5,323 nucleotides of DNA, from the NCBI GenBank assembly GCA_009784765.1, contig WQXP01000096.1:1-5323 (forward strand), read 5' to 3'. Both the position numbers and the translations under genes were made by a program. Origin of the DNA: Oscillospiraceae bacterium (GTDB lineage: Bacteria; Bacillota; Clostridia; Oscillospirales; Ruminococcaceae). The notes under the pieces were generated by a model that worked only from the letters and a program-made list of their open reading frames with translations, did no database searches and had not been told where the DNA came from. The first letter of the stretch is position 1, and each line of letters starts with the position of its first letter. Positions 1-5,323 of this stretch are shown here, piece by piece.

Positions 1-2037
1 AACCTTGCAGGGGCAGACCGCAACACCGCAGAGGGCGCAGTGTGGAGCCCGCGCTTCGTGTCTGAGGCGGACTTGCTTCTAGGAAGAGGGCATCCGCTGT
101 TCAATGACGCGCTGACGGGTCAACAGCTATGTGATGTTGCCCGTGAAGAATACTTCATGGGGATTGCCAGCCAGTTCTGCGTGTTTCTTTTGAACGACTT
201 CACTGTAACAGATTCCGACGCAGAAGGCAGAGTAGCGGTCGGCGGGAACATAACCGCGCAGACGACTCACCCTTACCAAATCGGCAGCGGCGAATATGCG
301 GGGCATGGTTTGGCACTCCGCCAGACTGATGTTTACAGCTTTTTCCACCCCGAGTCTAAATTCGCCCATGTGATTACGAACGGAAACATAGTCAACATAC
401 ACAATGAATCAAGGAGCTGGGAGTTCCCGTTGCCTAACCCCAATCGCCCGGGTCTTACATCGAAACGCTTCTTGGCACATGAAGACTTCTTCAAGCGATT
501 TGTCGTTTCAAGCCCGACGCAGACTTTTCAGAGAACGGCTACTGCGTCCCCCCTCACCCTCACAGCCGCGAACTTCCCGGGAAGCTCGGGCAGCAATCTG
601 CTTGCGCAGTTCTACCGCCCGTCTTCTCCGCTGATTAACTTCGCAGGGGAATTCACATGGCTTGCGAGCCAGTCTCAGTTATTGGCGCAAAGGCAAACTC
701 CCGGAACTGCCGTATGGAACGGAACAGTCCTCACACTGACATACACGGGAACTAATACTGCCGCCACGACTGTTTATTTCAATGTACCCACATGGAATAA
801 CGCCGTTACAGAAATTCGCTATGTGAATATCCCGAACGGCGCGCAAATCATCGTGAACAACGGCAGCACGGCTGTAGAAATCGTCGGGCGTAAAGTTGAT
901 GCGGCGAACAAACCTCATGACGTTGTACCTACTTTTATTAACGGCGTTGACATTTCTAACTCGGCAGGCCCCCTCGTTAATAATAACCACATTTTGTCGG
1001 GAAGTGTTCTCTACAACTTCCACAGCGCGACTTCTGTGGTGCTTGGCGGAAACTTCAACGGAACAGTGTTCGCACCTAACGGCAATGTAACTTCTCCTGA
1101 AAACAGCGGAAAGTACGCCTCTTTGCCTCTTGAAGGCCCCGGGCATCTTTCAGGCGCGTTGATTGCGCGTTCTTACACAGGGGGGCTGCAATTCGGTTAT
1201 ATCCCCTTCCAAGGGCTGAACGAAGAGCTGATTCCCGACCCTGAACCTGAACCGACTACTCCCGCAACTTCACCTGCAAGCTCCCCCGCGACTGTACCTT
1301 CTACAGTAACTTCTCCTGCCACTACTTCTGCGACGACTGCTCCCACGACTGCGAGTGTAACTTCTCCGACGACTGCTCCGACAACAGAGCCGACGACTGC
1401 TCCGACGACAGAGCCTACGACTGCTCCGACAACAGAACCGACGACTGCTTCTGCTACAGAGCCGACGACTGCTTCTGCTACAGAGCCGACGACTGCTTCT
1501 GCTACAGAGCCGACAACTGTTCCGACTACAGAACCGACGACCGCTCCTGATACAGAGCCGACGACCGCTCCTATAACAGAGCCTACTGCACCGCCTACAA
1601 CAGCGGGAACGCCTTTTGAAACTTCACCTCAACCAACAACGGTATATCCAACTACCGACCCGATGGGCAACTGGCTCGGCGACGGCGATGAAAACAACGG
1701 TACTACGTCAACTGCACCAACTGTGATTAACGCCACGGAGGCTTCACCGCCCTCCCAATCTGCCCCCTCAGAACTAAGCGGAACAACCGCTGCTCCTCCC
1801 CCATCCGGCACAGAAGCCCCCGGCAGCACCGACGCTGCCCCTGATGATGACTTGACAGCTTCCACTCTGACCTCGTCTTCCGCGTCGCTTCCGTCTTCTC
1901 CTTCCGCCTCTTCCGCCGCGCCGCCTCAGTTAGGCGATGACGCAGACAATCCGCGTACAGGCGTTACACTTCCCGTCGCTGCAGTAGTCAGCCTTGCGGG
2001 AATAGCCGCAGTAACATTCCGCAGAACTCGTAAGTAA
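1..2037 (+). CDS. Choice-of-anchor A domain surface protein with Thr/Pro-rich stalk and NPRTG cell-wall sorting signal (5' partial)
   Basis: The reading frame is open to base 1. The first usable start, a GTG at 40, has no ribosome binding site or signal peptide after it, so the true start is probably outside the window. Residues below count from that GTG. Residues 40-70 (MGIASQFCVFLLNDF, then EGRVAVGGN) and 325-393 (an SVLYNF...VLGGNFNGTVFAPN stretch, then GHLSGALIARSYTGG) match the two ends of the choice-of-anchor A domain known from exported bacterial surface proteins. Residues 398-630 form a low-complexity Pro/Thr/Ser/Glu stalk that includes nine EPTTxxxT octapeptides (450-521). The C-terminus is NPRTG (637-641), a hydrophobic helix (about 642-660) and the basic tail RRTRK, which is the layout of a sortase substrate. 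NPxTG differs from classical LPxTG and resembles motifs used by some clostridial sortases. The likely role is a wall-anchored adhesin or surface-layer component; the ligand is unknown. A hairpin terminator follows the stop by 23 bases. Confidence 0.86.
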   Translation, partial: NLAGADRNTAEGAVWSPRFVSEADLLLGRGHPLFNDALTGQQLCDVAREEYFMGIASQFCVFLLNDFTVTDSDAEGRVAVGGNITAQTTHPYQIGSGEYAGHGLALRQTDVYSFFHPESKFAHVITNGNIVNIHNESRSWEFPLPNPNRPGLTSKRFLAHEDFFKRFVVSSPTQTFQRTATASPLTLTAANFPGSSGSNLLAQFYRPSSPLINFAGEFTWLASQSQLLAQRQTPGTAVWNGTVLTLTYTGTNTAATTVYFNVPTWNNAVTEIRYVNIPNGAQIIVNNGSTAVEIVGRKVDAANKPHDVVPTFINGVDISNSAGPLVNNNHILSGSVLYNFHSATSVVLGGNFNGTVFAPNGNVTSPENSGKYASLPLEGPGHLSGALIARSYTGGLQFGYIPFQGLNEELIPDPEPEPTTPATSPASSPATVPSTVTSPATTSATTAPTTASVTSPTTAPTTEPTTAPTTEPTTAPTTEPTTASATEPTTASATEPTTASATEPTTVPTTEPTTAPDTEPTTAPITEPTAPPTTAGTPFETSPQPTTVYPTTDPMGNWLGDGDENNGTTSTAPTVINATEASPPSQSAPSELSGTTAAPPPSGTEAPGSTDAAPDDDLTASTLTSSSASLPSSPSASSAAPPQLGDDADNPRTGVTLPVAAVVSLAGIAAVTFRRTRK
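1363..1602 (+). repeat. 24-base tandem repeat encoding EPTTAPTT-type octapeptides
   Basis: Nine consecutive 24-base units run in frame from 1387 to 1602, each starting GAG or GAA and encoding EPTTAPTT, EPTTASAT or close variants. A degenerate tenth unit (SPTTAPTT) precedes them at 1363-1386. The units at 1459-1482 and 1483-1506 are identical in DNA, and the unit at 1435-1458 differs from them by one base, which suggests recent expansion. Because the unit is a multiple of three, copy-number change would alter stalk length without breaking the frame. The encoded Thr/Pro-rich segment would be extended and is a plausible O-glycosylation target; that part is inference. Confidence 0.9.
1948..2034 (+). 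other. C-terminal sorting signal NPRTG + hydrophobic helix + basic tail
   Basis: Codons 1948-1962 encode NPRTG. About 19 mostly hydrophobic residues (VTLPVAAVVSLAGIAAVTF) and RRTRK follow, up to the stop. This three-part arrangement is the known signature of sortase-processed wall proteins, with cleavage expected between Thr and Gly. Which sortase class reads NPRTG cannot be decided from the window, and a non-sortase membrane anchor remains possible. Confidence 0.75.
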
Positions 2038-2060
2038 AAAGCGTGTCTGCTCTCCACCAA

Positions 2061-2095
2061 AAACAAAGCCGCTTGAATTTCAAGCGGCTTTGTTT
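2061..2095. terminator. Bidirectional intrinsic terminator between convergent genes
   Basis: Two perfect 16-base complementary arms (2061-2076 and 2080-2095) enclose a 3-base loop. The arms have a GC-rich AGCCGCTT core and A/T-rich outer ends, so each strand reads into a T-rich tract (TTTGTTTATTTG on plus; TTTGTTTTTGG on minus). It lies 23 bases after the surface-protein stop and 8 bases after the chemoreceptor stop. It therefore serves both convergent transcripts. Confidence 0.9.
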
Positions 2096-2103
2096 ATTTG
2101 TTC

Positions 2104-3795
2104 TTACAGTTTGAATCTTGCAACCAAGCCTTTGAGCGTTTCGGATTGTCCGCTCATTTCCTCACTCGCTGCTGCAGATTGCTCCGCAGTCGCCGATGTT
2201 TGCTGGATTACGTTAGAAACTTGGTCAAGGCTCATGTTAATTTGCGAAATAGCTTCAGACTGTTCGCGGGAAGAAGCAGAGATTTCGCCGACAAGCTGTG
2301 AGCTTTCGTTGATTCCCTCAACGATTTCCACAAGGCTTGACGCAGTGTCCTGTGCGATTCTCGCCCCGAGTTCCGCTTTTTCCATCGAGCTTGCTATCAA
2401 ACCGCCGGTATCTTTCGCCGCTTCGGCAGATTTAGCTGCAAGGTTACGGACTTCCTCTGCAACAACCGCGAACCCTTTACCGTGTTGACCTGCACGCGCC
2501 GCTTCAACAGCCGCATTAAGTGCAAGAATGTTGGTTTGGAAGGCAATATCGTCAATAACTTTGATGACTTTGCTGATGTTTTGGCTTGCCTGATTGATTT
2601 CATTAACAGCCGAAACCATATCGTCCATCTGGCTTGAGCCTTTTTCAGCAGAGTTTTTAATCGTGTTCGCAAGAGAAGCTGCTTTTTCAGCCATATCTGC
2701 GTTAGTGCGGGTTTGTTTCTCAATGTCGCTGACAGTAGCGGAGAGTTCTTCAACAGAAGCCGCTTGCTCTGTCGAGCCTTGTGCAAGAGATTGAGAACCT
2801 TCGGCAACTTGACGCGCCCCGTCGGATACTTGGTAAGTTGATTCGTTGATTTCGCCGAAAATGCCGTGCAAGCCGTCGATTGTTTTAACAAGGGCATTGA
2901 CTAATTTGTCATTAGCAGACAAAGGAGTGGGCTTCGCAGTGAGGTCTCCGTTGGCAACACGCTCGAGGTATTCGATGTCGTGATTGATTTCCTCAATAAA
3001 CTCCGCAGTGGATTTCAAGCAAACGCCGAGTTCATCTTTGTTCTGCCCGTAAGTGCTGACCGCATTACGTTCTTCTGTACGGAACTCAATGTCCCCTGTA
3101 GAAGATGCGCGTTTCATGAAGTTAGTGATAACCACTAAGGGCTTGCTAATCAGCCCGGAAATGTAGAAGGACAGGATAAGCGCGATTACAGCGGCAACGA
3201 GGATTGCAACGATAATTATAACCAGCAAGAGAGCATATGTTGCATCGTTTGCCTCGTCCGTTTCGCCTGCCATTTTGACTTTGTAGTCATTGAGCGTACC
3301 CAAGTGTTCTACGACTGTATCAGCGTGAGGTGATACATTTGTCTGCATATATTGGAACATTCCGTAAAAGTCGTCCCCGTTGCGGGCTTGGTTCATGAGG
3401 CTTTGCATTCCTGTTTGATATTGCGCGAAAGACGACATGGCAGCATTGTATGTTGAAACCATGCTCGTATTCGAATCATCAATCGCGCTTCTGTAAGAGG
3501 CCATAGACCGCGCGAAGCCGTCTTCGCGGGTTCTTACATCTTCAGCAATGCGGTTGAGGTATTCGTCTTGTCCGGTAAAGAGGATTGTTTCCCGCTTTTG
3601 AACGCGCAGTCGTTGGAAGTATTCACGTGCATCGCCTATGCTTTCGAGAGGGCGAGTCTGCTGTTCATACATTTCGTTTGCGCCTTGGTTAATCGCCGAC
3701 ATTCCAAAAATCCCGACACCGCCCACGGCAATCATAAACGCGATTACGAGTACAAAGCTCACGATTAGCTTTGCTGATACCTTCATGTTTTTCAT
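2104..3795 (-). CDS. Methyl-accepting chemotaxis protein (4HB sensor, tandem HAMP, signalling hairpin)
   Basis: This is a complete 563-residue transmembrane chemoreceptor that would relay ligand binding to CheA/CheW. In order: TM1 (about 9-32), an extracellular four-helix-bundle-like sensor (about 33-186), TM2 (about 187-211), a first HAMP-like segment (about 213-272, with DELG at 254-257), a second HAMP (about 273-322, VANGDLT at 280-286) and the signalling domain (323-563). The kinase-control tip is canonical ([20 protein letters not shown], then RAG, about 414-436). Likely methylation regions contain [10 protein letters not shown] (341-350) and [14 protein letters not shown] (534-547). Recalled spacing from tip to methylation sites matches E. 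coli Tsr without gaps, pointing to the 36-heptad class; this is by eye only. There is no C-terminal pentapeptide tether for CheR/CheB. The ATG at 3795 is chosen because AAAAGGAG sits 7 bases upstream; a second ATG three codons in is too far from it. No che genes are adjacent. The sensed ligand is unknown. Confidence 0.96.
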   Translation of the reverse strand: MKNMKVSAKLIVSFVLVIAFMIAVGGVGIFGMSAINQGANEMYEQQTRPLESIGDAREYFQRLRVQKRETILFTGQDEYLNRIAEDVRTREDGFARSMASYRSAIDDSNTSMVSTYNAAMSSFAQYQTGMQSLMNQARNGDDFYGMFQYMQTNVSPHADTVVEHLGTLNDYKVKMAGETDEANDATYALLLVIIIVAILVAAVIALILSFYISGLISKPLVVITNFMKRASSTGDIEFRTEERNAVSTYGQNKDELGVCLKSTAEFIEEINHDIEYLERVANGDLTAKPTPLSANDKLVNALVKTIDGLHGIFGEINESTYQVSDGARQVAEGSQSLAQGSTEQAASVEELSATVSDIEKQTRTNADMAEKAASLANTIKNSAEKGSSQMDDMVSAVNEINQASQNISKVIKVIDDIAFQTNILALNAAVEAARAGQHGKGFAVVAEEVRNLAAKSAEAAKDTGGLIASSMEKAELGARIAQDTASSLVEIVEGINESSQLVGEISASSREQSEAISQINMSLDQVSNVIQQTSATAEQSAAASEEMSGQSETLKGLVARFKL

Positions 3796-3802
3796 GATAA
3801 CA

Positions 3803-3810
3803 CTCCTTTT
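3803..3810 (-). promoter_or_regulatory. Ribosome binding site of the chemoreceptor gene
   Basis: The minus strand reads AAAAGGAG, then TGTTATC, then ATG at 3795. The 7-base spacing is optimal and fixes the start codon. Confidence 0.9.
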
Positions 3811-3841
3811 GTTAAGTAAGAATTTGATTTACTTATTTTTA

Positions 3842-3870
3842 ATTATACCACGAACTTCACCATAAGTCAA
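3842..3870 (-). promoter_or_regulatory. Sigma-A-type promoter of the chemoreceptor gene
   Basis: On the minus strand the -35 box TTGACT (3865-3870) and a perfect -10 box TATAAT (3842-3847) are separated by exactly 17 bases. TGG directly before the -10 box forms an extended -10 element. T-runs and A-runs upstream of the -35 box (3882-3910) could act as an UP element. Transcription would start near 3835, giving a leader of about 40 bases. A short inverted repeat (AAGTAA at 3814-3819, TTACTT at 3829-3834) lies near its 5' end. The promoter looks strong and sigma-A-like rather than sigma-D (flagellar) type. Confidence 0.85.
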
Positions 3871-3909
3871 GCCTAATCAAGTGTTTTTTTTATGGCAAAA
3901 TAAACAAAT

Positions 3910-3919
3910 TTTCGCGAAA
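3910..3919. promoter_or_regulatory. Palindrome TTTCGCGAAA, possible operator
   Basis: A 10-bp perfect palindrome lies in an AT-rich stretch between the two divergent promoters. It is about 80 bases upstream of the predicted chemoreceptor transcription start and about 75 bases upstream of the -35 box of the HIT gene. The same TTTCGC/GCGAAA half-sites recur at 3971-3976 and 4004-4009. A role as a protein binding site is inference; no regulator was recognised. Confidence 0.4.
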
Positions 3920-3970
3920 TTATCCCCCGTGGTGGGCATTTTCACCAAAAATATATTGCTATGAAAGCTT

Positions 3971-4009
3971 TTTCGCAAAAACGCGAATGCGCTTGACTTT
4001 TTTGCGAAA
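3971..4009. repeat. 11-bp inverted repeat around the HIT-gene -35 box
   Basis: TTTCGCAAAAA (3971-3981) and its exact reverse complement TTTTTGCGAAA (3999-4009) are separated by 17 bases. The right arm starts at the base after the -35 box and fills much of the promoter spacer. A protein bound here would be placed to block RNA polymerase. A second small inverted repeat, AGTGT-GAT-ACACT (4009-4021), overlaps the -10 box. The symmetry is plain; an operator function is inference. Confidence 0.5.
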
Positions 4010-4021
4010 GTGTGATACACT
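3993..4021 (+). promoter_or_regulatory. Sigma-A-type promoter of the HIT-comEC unit
   Basis: The -35 box TTGACT (3993-3998) and the -10 box TACACT (4016-4021) are exactly 17 bases apart. TGA before the -10 box gives an extended -10 element that may offset its two mismatches from TATAAT. Transcription would start near 4028, leaving a leader of roughly 110 bases that carries two copies of a hairpin repeat. Confidence 0.75.
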
Positions 4022-4050
4022 AAGTAAAAGAAGAGCAATTTTCTACGAAT

Positions 4051-4083
4051 GTAGGGAACGCATTTATGCGTTCCGCTGAATTG
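4051..4083 (+). repeat. Palindromic 33-bp repeat, copy 1
   Basis: This is the first of two perfect 33-base direct repeats, with a 37-base period and CCAA between copies. It begins GTAGGG and ends CCGCTGAATTG. Its core (4055-4074) is a 9-bp perfect inverted repeat, GGAACGCAT-TT-ATGCGTTCC, able to form a hairpin in RNA or cruciform DNA. GCAATT at 4035-4040 can also pair with AATTGC at 4079-4084 around it. The format (GTAGGG, a palindromic stem, then CCGC) resembles REP-type dispersed elements seen in clostridial genomes. That comparison is from memory and was not searched. Confidence 0.85.
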
Positions 4084-4087
4084 CCAA

Positions 4088-4120
4088 GTAGGGAACGCAT
4101 TTATGCGTTCCGCTGAATTG
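4088..4120 (+). repeat. Palindromic 33-bp repeat, copy 2
   Basis: It is identical over all 33 bases to the copy at 4051-4083. The hairpin core spans 4092-4111, which leaves 12 bases before the AAGGAG of the HIT gene. No T-run follows either hairpin, so they do not look like terminators. Being in the leader, they could influence mRNA stability or translation. Confidence 0.85.
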
Positions 4121-4123
4121 TTA

Positions 4124-4129
4124 AAGGAG
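4124..4129 (+). promoter_or_regulatory. Ribosome binding site of the HIT gene
   Basis: AAGGAG followed by 7 bases and ATG at 4137. This decides the start codon, and the first residues (NTNPNCLFCKI) fit the usual N-terminus of the family. Confidence 0.9.
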
Positions 4130-4136
4130 AATAATC

Positions 4137-4535
4137 ATGAACACTAACCCTAACTGCCTTTTCTGTAAAATTGTCGCGGGAACAGTTCCGTCGGAGAAAG
4201 TCTATGAAGACGAACAAGTCCTCGCGTTTCGGGATATTAACCCCGCCGCCCCTGTGCATATCCTTATAATCCCGAAGTCGCACATCGACGGGGCGGATGC
4301 GCTGTGCCACGAACACAGCGAACTCGCCGCGAAATTGATTCTCACAGCTACTAAGATTGCATTCGAACTGCAGCTCACTGAGGGCTGGAGGCTTGTTACA
4401 AACGTCCTCACCCACGGAGGGCAGACTGTGCGGCACCTGCACATTCATCTGCTCGGAGGGGCGCAGTTAGGCGACTTCGGCGTGGTCAAAGAGTTCCGCC
4501 GAAGACCCTGCGGCAACAACCTCGGCGATTTTTGA
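4137..4535 (+). CDS. Histidine triad (HIT) family nucleotide-binding protein, HINT-like
   Basis: This 132-residue cytoplasmic protein belongs to the HINT branch of the HIT superfamily, whose members bind purine nucleotides and hydrolyse nucleoside phosphoramidates or acyl-nucleotides. The active-site motif HLHIHLL spans residues 100-106 with histidines 100, 102 and 104; the middle one (102) would be the nucleophile. GGQTV (94-98) precedes it, as in the family. CLFC (7-10) and PKSH (46-49) match the zinc-site pattern of bacterial relatives, and FRDINPAAPVHILIIPKSH is typical family sequence. Relatives usually end soon after the triad at about 110-116 residues. This one carries about 17 extra residues after LGDFG, ending NNLGDF, and the DNA for them includes an 8-bp inverted repeat. 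It has its own promoter and leader and overlaps or abuts the comEC start. The physiological substrate is unknown and no functional link to DNA uptake can be claimed. Confidence 0.95.
   Translation: MNTNPNCLFCKIVAGTVPSEKVYEDEQVLAFRDINPAAPVHILIIPKSHIDGADALCHEHSELAAKLILTATKIAFELQLTEGWRLVTNVLTHGGQTVRHLHIHLLGGAQLGDFGVVKEFRRRPCGNNLGDF
4475..4504 (+). repeat. 8-bp inverted repeat in the 3' end of the HIT gene
   Basis: CTTCGGCG (4475-4482) and CGCCGAAG (4497-4504) are perfectly complementary, with a 14-base loop. It lies in the codons of the C-terminal extension, about 30 bases before the HIT stop and the proposed comEC start. No T-run follows, so it is not a convincing terminator. Its function is unknown and it may be fortuitous in this GC-rich stretch. 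Confidence 0.45.
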
Positions 4536-5323
4536 GTGTTTTGGAAAGCTCCACGAAAGCGAGTCCGAAAACAAGCCCCAAAACAAGAAAGTTCCTGTTC
4601 GCGGGATTAGCCGTGCTGTGCCTGTTGTCTTTTCTGCGGTATGAGTTTGCGGTGAAACGCCCCGTCCTTGAACACGCCGGGCAAACCCTTGCCCTTGAGG
4701 GAAGGATACTCGAGATTCGCGAAATGGCGTTTTATTCGGCAAACTATACTCTCGAAGCGCAAATCGGCGGTGTCAAAACGCGGATTGTCGTGACTGCTCC
4801 CGAAAGCGGCGCGATTCACGCGGGCGATGTTGTCGGCGGTGAAATCACACTTGCGGAGTTTCGCGATACGGCGATTTTCCCGCAGCGGAGCTACAACTAC
4901 GCTCGCGGAGTGTTGCTTAGCGGAGATGCGGACAAGCTTGAGTTCGTAAGGCGCGGCAATCTGACTGCAATGCAAGGCATTCACGATTACAATGAAATCA
5001 TTCGCGAACGAGTCGACGCCGCATTCCCCGATTCGGACACAGGCGCGTTACTCAGCGCGATGTTCCTCGGCGAACGCGGGGGCTTGTCGCCGCAACTCAG
5101 CCGCGATTTACGAGTCGCCGGGGCGGCGCATTATACCGCTGTTTCGGGGCTTCATATGACGCTGATTGCACATATATTCGCGGCTTTTTTGAATCTGCTG
5201 TGCGGACACGGTGCCAAGCGGCAAGGTTTCCTTGCCGCGCGGAGGCTGCCTCGGCAGCCGGAGTTTAAGTTCGTAGCTTTAAGCGCGGTTATAGTGGTAT
5301 CAGCAGTCTTTTTCGGATTGTCG
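4532..5323 (+). CDS. comEC: ComEC/Rec2 family DNA internalization channel, N-terminal part (3' partial)
   Basis: The frame runs open to the right edge, giving 264 codons of a protein usually about 700-850 residues long. ComEC is the inner-membrane channel that passes single-stranded DNA into the cytoplasm during competence. Seen here: a basic N-terminus; a first membrane helix (about 21-35); a soluble region (about 45-150) resembling the N-terminal OB-like DUF4131 domain (LEGRILEI, HAGDVVGGEI, FPQRSYNYARG); then the start of the competence domain with LGER (179-182) and AAHYTAVSGLHMTL (198-211), a family hallmark. Two more hydrophobic segments follow, separated by a long basic loop encoded by two palindromes (5218-5259). 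The frame has no ATG or GTG before the first helix. The first conventional start is TTG at 4532, overlapping the HIT stop as TTGA; TTG at 4541 is an alternative. Neither has a ribosome binding site, so coupling to HIT translation is likely. The family call is firm; the exact start is weak. Confidence 0.85.
   Translation, partial: MSVLESSTKASPKTSPKTRKFLFAGLAVLCLLSFLRYEFAVKRPVLEHAGQTLALEGRILEIREMAFYSANYTLEAQIGGVKTRIVVTAPESGAIHAGDVVGGEITLAEFRDTAIFPQRSYNYARGVLLSGDADKLEFVRRGNLTAMQGIHDYNEIIRERVDAAFPDSDTGALLSAMFLGERGGLSPQLSRDLRVAGAAHYTAVSGLHMTLIAHIFAAFLNLLCGHGAKRQGFLAARRLPRQPEFKFVALSAVIVVSAVFFGLS
5218..5259 (+). repeat. Two adjacent palindromes inside comEC coding sequence
   Basis: GCGGCAAGG-TTT-CCTTGCCGC (5218-5238, 9-bp arms) is followed five bases later by GGCTGCC-TC-GGCAGCC (5244-5259, 7-bp arms). 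Both are perfect. The reading frame passes through them and encodes a basic loop, KRQGFLAARRLPRQPEFK, between two membrane segments. Two close perfect hairpins within 42 bases are unusual in a coding region and resemble a REP-like insertion that stayed in frame. The insertion is inference. Confidence 0.7.

Noticed and set aside
40..42. GTG at 40 as the real start of the surface protein
   Set aside because: No Shine-Dalgarno sequence precedes it and no signal peptide follows it. The frame stays open to base 1, so the gene most likely begins upstream of the window.
679..1146. Minus-strand open frame of 155 codons
   Set aside because: It lies wholly opposite the choice-of-anchor A coding sequence. 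It has no ribosome binding site or promoter and a Cys/Arg-rich composition typical of antisense shadows.
2090..2488. Plus-strand open frame of 132 codons opposite the chemoreceptor
   Set aside because: It begins inside the terminator region and lies antisense to the highly conserved signalling domain. No ribosome binding site is present, and the composition mirrors the heptad pattern.
3907..3922. CodY-like box (AATTTTC...GAAAATT)
   Set aside because: The half-sites are similar, but there are two bases (GC) between them instead of one, and one outer position mismatches. It fits a plain TTTCGCGAAA palindrome better.
4051..4120. Possible CRISPR array from the two 33-base repeats
   Set aside because: There are only two copies, the gap is 4 bases rather than a spacer of about 30, and the unit is itself a full palindrome. 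No cas gene is nearby.
4028..4136. Riboswitch or attenuator in the HIT leader
   Set aside because: The leader consists mainly of the duplicated hairpin. I see no conserved aptamer core, no T-run after a hairpin, and no alternative pairing that would mask the ribosome binding site.
4536..4610. GTG at 4536 as the comEC start
   Set aside because: This frame gives a basic peptide of about 24 residues and then a stop. It is not the frame that carries the ComEC motifs, unless a frameshift is present.
4607..4984. Minus-strand open frame of 125 codons opposite comEC
   Set aside because: It overlaps the recognisable ComEC N-terminal domain and has no translation signals or family resemblance.

Overview
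The window looks like a chromosomal segment from a Gram-positive, Clostridia-type Firmicute, possibly an uncultured gut Oscillospirales/Ruminococcaceae relative. The taxonomic call is inference. It rests on three things: a Thr/Pro-rich surface protein with an NPRTG-type sorting signal and a short basic tail, a chemoreceptor with the tandem HAMP layout common in clostridial receptors, and strong AGGAG-type ribosome binding sites with sigma-A-like promoters. There are no rRNA or tRNA genes, transposases, CRISPR arrays or phage genes.

Layout: (1) Bases 1-2037, plus strand, hold the 3' part of a large surface protein. A choice-of-anchor A domain is followed by a Thr/Pro/Glu-rich stalk built on 24-base tandem repeats, then the NPRTG sorting signal. 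(2) Bases 2061-2095 hold a perfect 16-bp hairpin that serves as a shared terminator between this gene and the convergent gene after it. (3) Bases 2104-3795, minus strand, hold a complete methyl-accepting chemotaxis protein with its own near-consensus promoter and ribosome binding site. (4) Bases 3796-4136 are a divergent regulatory region. It has one promoter facing each way, a set of TTTCGC/GCGAAA palindromic half-sites, and two perfect 33-bp copies of a hairpin-forming repeat in the leader of the next gene. (5) Bases 4137-4535, plus strand, hold a histidine-triad (HIT) nucleotide-binding protein. (6) From about 4532 to the right edge, plus strand, lies the N-terminal part of a ComEC/Rec2 DNA-uptake channel. 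It probably starts at a TTG that overlaps the HIT stop codon.

The HIT and comEC genes probably form one transcription unit. The chemoreceptor appears to stand alone, with no che genes next to it, so it would be expected to join a chemotaxis array encoded elsewhere. The surface protein is presumably exported and attached to the wall by a sortase that is not in the window.

Nothing here amounts to a clearly new system. The most unusual signals are the duplicated palindromic element in the HIT leader, a pair of back-to-back palindromes that comEC appears to translate through in frame, and the palindromic half-sites between the divergent promoters.
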